In this document: piece by piece, positions 12,869-16,457 of the stretch
How positions within the stretch are numbered: position 1 is the stretch's first letter
Layout: each line of letters begins with the position of its first letter
NCBI GenBank assembly: GCA_964585575.1
Contig: CAZPEM010000071.1
Coordinates: forward strand, 1-16,457
DNA from: UBA4655 sp964585575
GTDB lineage: Bacteria; Planctomycetota; Planctomycetia; Pirellulales; UBA1268
Length of the DNA: 16,457 nucleotides
Reading direction: 5' to 3'
The notes under the pieces: model-generated
Told to the model about the DNA's origin: nothing
Databases searched by the model: none
What the model saw: the letters and a program-made list of their open reading frames with translations, nothing else
Translations under genes and position numbers: made by a program

Positions 12869-14923
12869 CTAACGGGACACCGCGGCAGACGTCTCGAATC
12901 CCGGGGCGATCACGTCCGACCCGGACAGCACGGCAGCCGCGGGCGACGACTCGTAGACCACCGGGTCCTTCTGCCGCCAGCCGACATTGATCCACCCGTC
13001 CTTCCGCGAGGAGATGTGATGGACCGGCAACGGCCCGGCCGCCTCGAGCTGCCCCGGAAGCGAGAGCGGCCCGATGTCGATCGTCTCGGTGAGAATCTGC
13101 TCGGCACGTCGCTTGAGCCGCAGCCGGATCACCCGCTCGGTGGCCGTCGGCTTGTCGCGATCCCCCGCCCACTTGCCGCCGGGCGGCGCGATCGCGATGT
13201 CTCCCTCGCGAAAGAGACGGGGGCCGGCCGGTGACGGCTCGATCCGGTAGGTCGCTTTCACGTCCATCGGCCCGACGGTCTTGTCGCCCGAGGTAAAGGA
13301 GTCTCCGCGGAGCGTGGCCGTGACTCGATTGTCGTCCACCTCGATTTCGACCGGCCGCTCGGCGGCGAATCGCACCGACCAGGGCTTCGGCGGCTTCGGT
13401 CCGTCCTTCGCGGCGTCGCGGCGCACGGTGCCGCCCTCCCCGGCGTCGTTCTCGTCACGGACGTCCTCGATGTCCTTCGTGAGCGACTCCGGCAGCGGGC
13501 GATTGCGACGGCGATACTCCGCCTCGACCTGGTCCTTCGTGAACGTGCGGCCCGCGAGCCACGAGGCGGCGGCGTTGACGATCGCCGTCTGGTGCACCCG
13601 TGCCGACAGCACCGCCCCGTCGGCCGTCGGCGGCGGGAACGTGGCCGCGCCAATCTGGCCGGCGAGCATCTTCCTCGCTGCCGAGTGGATCGCGTCGTCG
13701 GTCGTGTTGTGGTGGAGCATCTCCGGATAGAGGTCGTGCAGCACGAGCGGATCGCGGAACTGCGTGCGGTAGTTGGTTGAGAGCCGCTCGATCGCCTCTT
13801 GGGTCTGCGAGTCGAACCTCGCCCGCAGGCGGTCGCGGGCGCGGCCGGCCGAGATCGCGTCGGCCTGCGGACGCATGCTCGCCGCCTGCCGCGACGCGAT
13901 GTTACGGATGAGGTTGCGACCGAGGTGGGCCCGCACGCCGATGCCCTCGGTCGCGCTCTGCGTCGAGGCGTTGGCCTCGACCGGCAAGCCCCACACCCTC
14001 TCGTCGTCGAGATGAATCCTCCGACGGGCGTCGAGGTCGGTGGTGCCGCGGCTGCAGACGGTGACCGGCCCCCGGCCGCCGCGGGTGTGGGAATGGTTCG
14101 TCGCGTCGAGCACCAGATCGATCGCCGCCGACTCCAGCGAGGGCACGAGGTCGAGCAGGACGAAGCCCTGCGTGTGGCCCGAGCCCCTCTGGCGGATGCC
14201 GAGGATCACCTCGTCGACCGGCGCCACCTCGTCGACCGGCCGGCTGGCGGCCTGGGCGAGCAGGCTTTCCCGGGCGTCGATGAACATATTGGCCCGCCCC
14301 ACGACCCGGCGAGCCTCCGCGAGCACGTCGGCCGCCTGCTGCGTGTCGTGGAGTGATTCGATGATCGCGGCGGCCTTCTCGAGCCCCGCGAAGCCGACCG
14401 CCGCGTCCCGCCCGACCGCCGCGGCCTTCTCGAGAAGGGCCCTCAGGTCGGCGACCTGCTTGCCGACGTCGGCCGCGAACGCGGGATTCCGCGAGGCAGC
14501 GACGAGACGGCCGTAGCGACGCACGGCATCCGCGAGCGAAGCATGGGTGGGTGGGTCGAATCCCTGCGACTGGCTGCGGATCGCCAACTCCAACTTGCGA
14601 AGGACGGCCGGGTCGGCCGCGGACGGGTTCGCAGCCTGCTGCTCGAGAGAGCGCCAGTCGATCGCCGGCGATGCCTCCGGAACGTCCGCTGGGTTTGCCT
14701 TGCGGGAATCGGCGACAGCCGCCACCGTCGCGCGGACCCGGGCCGCCGCAGCGTCGAGGGAGGAGGCCGGGATCGGGCCGCCGCTGGCGGCCGTCGCTGC
14801 CTGCACGGGAGGTGGCGTCGCGACTGAAACGTCGGCCTTGATCCGTGGTGCATCAGTGCCAAGGAAGCACGCCACGACCGCGGCCACACACGGTGCGAGC
14901 AAACGTCGAAAGACCGTTCCCAT
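12869..14923 (-). CDS. Large secreted orphan protein, 684 aa
   Basis: This encodes 684 residues beginning with a signal peptide (VFRRLLAPCVAAVVACFLG, cleavage near IKA). The first third is Ala-rich and helical (for example RKLELAIRSQSQGF and DLRALLEKAAAVG). The middle has a possibly folded beta region: VDEVILGIRQRGSGHTQGFVLLDLVPSLESAAIDLVLD, TVCSRGTTDLDARRRIHLDD. From about residue 350 a helical stretch rich in Arg and Gln follows, then an acidic linker and a C-terminal beta region (EIEVDDNRVTATLRGD, YRIEPSPAGPRLFREGDI). I do not recognise any characterised family, though I have the impression of similar proteins in other planctomycetes. The start at 14923 has GAGGGAA upstream. It is convergent with the RidA gene, 38 bp apart, and lies 63 bp after the P-II-like gene on the same strand. 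An 18-bp repeat lies at 14207-14240. Confidence 0.75.
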   Translation of the reverse strand: MGTVFRRLLAPCVAAVVACFLGTDAPRIKADVSVATPPPVQAATAASGGPIPASSLDAAAARVRATVAAVADSRKANPADVPEASPAIDWRSLEQQAANPSAADPAVLRKLELAIRSQSQGFDPPTHASLADAVRRYGRLVAASRNPAFAADVGKQVADLRALLEKAAAVGRDAAVGFAGLEKAAAIIESLHDTQQAADVLAEARRVVGRANMFIDARESLLAQAASRPVDEVAPVDEVILGIRQRGSGHTQGFVLLDLVPSLESAAIDLVLDATNHSHTRGGRGPVTVCSRGTTDLDARRRIHLDDERVWGLPVEANASTQSATEGIGVRAHLGRNLIRNIASRQAASMRPQADAISAGRARDRLRARFDSQTQEAIERLSTNYRTQFRDPLVLHDLYPEMLHHNTTDDAIHSAARKMLAGQIGAATFPPPTADGAVLSARVHQTAIVNAAASWLAGRTFTKDQVEAEYRRRNRPLPESLTKDIEDVRDENDAGEGGTVRRDAAKDGPKPPKPWSVRFAAERPVEIEVDDNRVTATLRGDSFTSGDKTVGPMDVKATYRIEPSPAGPRLFREGDIAIAPPGGKWAGDRDKPTATERVIRLRLKRRAEQILTETIDIGPLSLPGQLEAAGPLPVHHISSRKDGWINVGWRQKDPVVYESSPAAAVLSGSDVIAPGFETSAAVSR
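14207..14240 (-). repeat. 18-bp in-frame tandem duplication in the secreted orphan gene
   Basis: The sequence CACCTCGTCGACCGGC recurs 18 bases later (14207 and 14225), so the protein reads PVDEVAPVDEVI. It keeps the frame and is likely a slip duplication in a loop. Confidence 0.7.
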
Positions 14924-14986
14924 CGTATTTTCCCTCGAGAAGACAAAAGACGCGAAATACTGCCGACACAGAAGGCAGACGTCCTG

Positions 14987-15328
14987 TCAACCAGCGGAGA
15001 TTATGCTGGATGGGGAATCTGGAAACAATACGCAGCTTGCGCCGGAAATGACGAATATTTTGCCATCCCCCATTCGTCCAGACCGGGCCAGGGCCTGGAT
15101 GCGATCGACGACCTCTCCGGCCCTGGCGTCCTCCACCCAGCAGGTGATCTCAACCTTCGGGAGGAACGCCAGCGCGTACTCGCTGTCGCCGTACTGGTCG
15201 AGATAGCTCTTTTGGCGGCCATACCCCTTCACCTCGCGAACCGTGCAAGCCTCGAGCGGCGCCCGCGCGAGCGCCTCGATGACCCGTTCGGCGAGGGACG
15301 GACGGACGACGGCGATCACCTGCTTCAT
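14987..15328 (-). CDS. P-II-like signalling protein with an altered C-terminus
   Basis: This is 113 residues from ATG 15328, almost exactly P-II length and alignable with GlnB without gaps through residue 93. MKQVIAVVRP begins strand one; KGYGRQK at 34-40 opens the T-loop; Tyr51 in DSEYALAFLPKVEI matches the tyrosine that is uridylylated in enteric P-II; SGRMGDGKIFV at 83-93 carries Lys90 for ATP. After that the usual end with arginines 101 and 103 and the TGEEDDxAI tail is replaced by SGASCVLFPDS and a short Ser-rich tail. P-II proteins sense 2-oxoglutarate and ATP/ADP and control nitrogen metabolism or transport; the lost arginines contact ATP phosphates, so ligand behaviour may differ. An open frame extends 23 residues upstream but is not P-II-like. 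It follows the ferredoxin gene by 85 bp on the same strand. Confidence 0.85.
   Translation of the reverse strand: MKQVIAVVRPSLAERVIEALARAPLEACTVREVKGYGRQKSYLDQYGDSEYALAFLPKVEITCWVEDARAGEVVDRIQALARSGRMGDGKIFVISGASCVLFPDSPSSIISAG
15000..15028 (-). promoter_or_regulatory. Candidate promoter for the secreted orphan, inside the end of the P-II-like gene
   Basis: On the minus strand CATAAT at 15000-15005 matches the -10 consensus at five of six positions, 17 bp from a weak -35 (TTGTTT, 15023-15028). A perfect TTGACA lies further downstream but has no -10 at usual spacing. Low confidence. Confidence 0.25.
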
Positions 15329-15413
15329 GCCTGCCTCGTACCCTAGGCTGGTAACAGGTCGGTTCAGAACGCTTTTGGCCGAACACGGGTAGGCCATCAG
15401 GCCCGCCCGAGGA

Positions 15414-15761
15414 TCAACTGAAGAAGTTCTCGCCGTAGAGGTTCATCGACGGCCTTGTGACCACCGTAATGTCGCCGTTGACCTTCGTTTTGCAGGCCAA
15501 CCGCATCGTCTCCTCGTTGCCGATGTAGGCCATGGAAACCCCCAGCCGGGCCTTTTCCAAGAGGCCCATGCGGGCGGTGTTCTCCATTCCCTTCGTGATC
15601 AGCACGCGGCAGGTGCCGCAGGAGCCCATGCCGTGGCAGTTTACGACCGAGTTGATGCCGGGATAGAGGGGCACGCCCGCCCGCAGCGCCTCCCGGCGGA
15701 GGTTCGCCCCGGCCGGAACCTGGATCTCCTTTTTCTCGTTGACGAACGTGATGGTGGGCAT
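15414..15761 (-). CDS. Adrenodoxin-type 2Fe-2S ferredoxin
   Basis: This is a 115-residue soluble electron carrier. It starts MPTITFVNEKKEIQVPAG, as beta-grasp ferredoxins do, and carries four cluster ligands: Cys42, Cys48 and Cys51 in NCHGMGSCGTC (spacing C-x5-C-x2-C) and Cys90 in LACKTKV. The x5 spacing is that of adrenodoxin and Isc ferredoxins rather than the x4 of plant photosynthetic ones. Residues 58-86 between the ligands contain the helix GMENTARMGLLEKARLGVS. The start is ATG 15761; an open frame upstream is Arg-rich and lies over the divergent gene's promoter region. It precedes the P-II-like gene by 85 bp on the same strand. The redox partner is not shown; the absence of isc genes nearby leaves its process open. 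Confidence 0.9.
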   Translation of the reverse strand: MPTITFVNEKKEIQVPAGANLRREALRAGVPLYPGINSVVNCHGMGSCGTCRVLITKGMENTARMGLLEKARLGVSMAYIGNEETMRLACKTKVNGDITVVTRPSMNLYGENFFS

Positions 15762-15858
15762 CGAAAAATCTCTTTGGTGTGCGGCGAAATCGTCGATACT
15801 GTACCCGGCGGAAAAGGATACCGCCAGCCGACGCCGCCGGCGTCCGCCCCCCAAAACG

Positions 15859-16134
15859 ATGGAGCTTCTTTCCGTGGCCGAACTGACCAAATACCAGCAG
15901 ACGATCGTCAAGCGGTACTACGAAAACCTCGATTCGGCCCTGCTCCAGAAGCTCGGCGAGCAGGTGACGGATCTCTATCTGGCCGAGGGAAAGAAGCGGG
16001 AGCGGCTCTGGACGAGCATCGCCGGGTCGCTCGCGAAGCTGAAGGTTCCCGCCACCCGGATCAAGCGGCTGACCGACTCCGACGACGCCCAGCAGCTCGC
16101 GAAGCTCCTCCAGGAACTCCTCGCGAAGGCGTGA
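15859..16134 (+). CDS. Small helical orphan protein, 91 aa
   Basis: From ATG 15859 this gives 91 residues, almost all predicted helix: ELLSVAELTKYQQTIVKRYY, then LDSALLQKLGEQVTDLYLAE, KKRERLWTSIAGSLAKLKVP, and DDAQQLAKLLQELLAKA. There is no signal peptide or membrane segment. The open frame extends to 15739, overlapping the divergent ferredoxin gene, but that part is Arg/Pro-rich and unlikely to be translated. No good ribosome site is visible. I do not assign a family; the look is of a helical-bundle adaptor of a type I associate with planctomycete genomes. It is divergent from the ferredoxin gene, with 97 bp between the starts, so the two could share a control region. Repeat copy B begins 62 bases after its stop. 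Confidence 0.65.
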   Translation: MELLSVAELTKYQQTIVKRYYENLDSALLQKLGEQVTDLYLAEGKKRERLWTSIAGSLAKLKVPATRIKRLTDSDDAQQLAKLLQELLAKA

Positions 16135-16196
16135 TGCTGCGAGTTCGTGGCTTGCTTTCCCGACCGTCTGGCGTGCTGTTTCGGGGCGCCAACTCT

Positions 16197-16344
16197 GCTG
16201 GGTTCGGGGCTACCCGTGTCACGTCTCCGGACGTTCGCCTCGGCCATCCCGGCCTCGGCTCTCTGCATGTCCGCTTCACTTTGGCCTCGTGCCTTCGCTC
16301 GCTCCCATAGCCCGGCGCAATGACACGGGCAGCCCCTCACGGTC
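16197..16344 (-). repeat. Dispersed non-coding repeat, copy B, with terminal inverted repeats
   Basis: On the minus strand this matches copy A (914-1080). Its first 52 bases from 16344 differ from copy A at two adjacent positions. The terminal inverted repeats, 16206-16221 and 16321-16336, match at 15 of 16 positions; read as minus-strand RNA, the odd pair is a G-U wobble. The core is 131 bp, 20 shorter than in copy A, with the difference between the first block and GAAGCGGACATGCAG. From that block on, a 42-base stretch aligns without gaps at 33 positions. The hairpin corresponding to copy A's lies at 16242-16254. No coding capacity is evident. Confidence 0.8.
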
Positions 16345-16375
16345 CTCTCGTGCGCTCTTTGATGCTGACCGCCCC

Positions 16376-16401
16376 GGGGGGGCGTGGTCGGGGGGGTGGG
16401 G
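16376..16401 (+). other. G-run cluster, possible G-quadruplex; right edge without a visible gene
   Basis: Runs of 7, 7 and 4 G lie within 26 bases (16376-16382, 16390-16396, 16398-16401), enough for a four-tract G-quadruplex if a long run is split. From 16345 to the window end at 16457 I see no gene start or terminator, so this may be upstream of a gene outside the window. Confidence 0.4.
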
Positions 16402-16457
16402 AACGTTGAGGAGCATCAGGCGTATCCTCGCCGTAGCGACGATGCGTCCGCTCCCCC

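Overview
The window is high-GC bacterial chromosome, about two thirds G+C by eye. It most probably comes from a planctomycete of the Pirellulales type. Pointers to that group are secreted PQQ-like beta-propeller proteins, a sulfatase-modifying-factor (SUMF1) fold protein and an SGNH hydrolase fused to a DUF1080 (3-keto-disaccharide hydrolase) domain in one run of genes, plus several small or secreted orphans of a kind I associate with planctomycetes. The lineage is inferred from gene content only; there is no rRNA or other taxonomic marker. I see no tRNA, CRISPR array, transposase or phage gene.

Layout. 1-901 (+): the Ala/Pro/Lys-rich end of a gene that enters from the left, then a Coa1-family lipoprotein. 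914-1080: copy A of a non-coding repeat. 1095-3196 (-): ktrB-ktrA, a potassium uptake channel and its RCK regulator. 3197-3616: a divergent regulatory region with candidate promoters for both sides and a structured, repeat-bearing leader. 3617-3865 (+): an 82-residue orphan. 3910-3957: a strong bidirectional terminator. 3984-4541 (-): smpB. 4647-11641 (+): a tight four-gene cluster for exported proteins (SUMF1-fold protein, two PQQ-like propeller proteins overlapping by 4 bp, SGNH-DUF1080 fusion). 11671-12830 (+): a short-chain dehydrogenase and a RidA-family protein. 12869-15761 (-): a 684-residue secreted orphan, a P-II-like protein and an adrenodoxin-type 2Fe-2S ferredoxin. 15859-16134 (+): a 91-residue helical orphan. 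16197-16344: copy B of the repeat, inverted relative to copy A. The right end holds a G-run and no visible gene.

How the parts may work together. The four-gene cluster looks like an export module for handling carbohydrate or a related substrate outside the cytoplasm: two propellers, one with a jelly-roll tail and one with an inserted EF-hand loop, a GDS-type esterase joined to a DUF1080 domain, and a SUMF1-fold protein that lacks one of the two catalytic cysteines of true formylglycine-generating enzyme. The reading as one pathway is inference. The most unusual item is the repeat found near both ends of the window. It is about 150-165 bp long, has terminal inverted repeats of 13-16 bp, a nearly invariant block of about 50 bp at one end, and an internal hairpin in which the two copies differ by a compensatory base pair. 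It sits in intergenic DNA in both places and encodes nothing convincing. It could be a MITE-like element or a dispersed structured RNA family.
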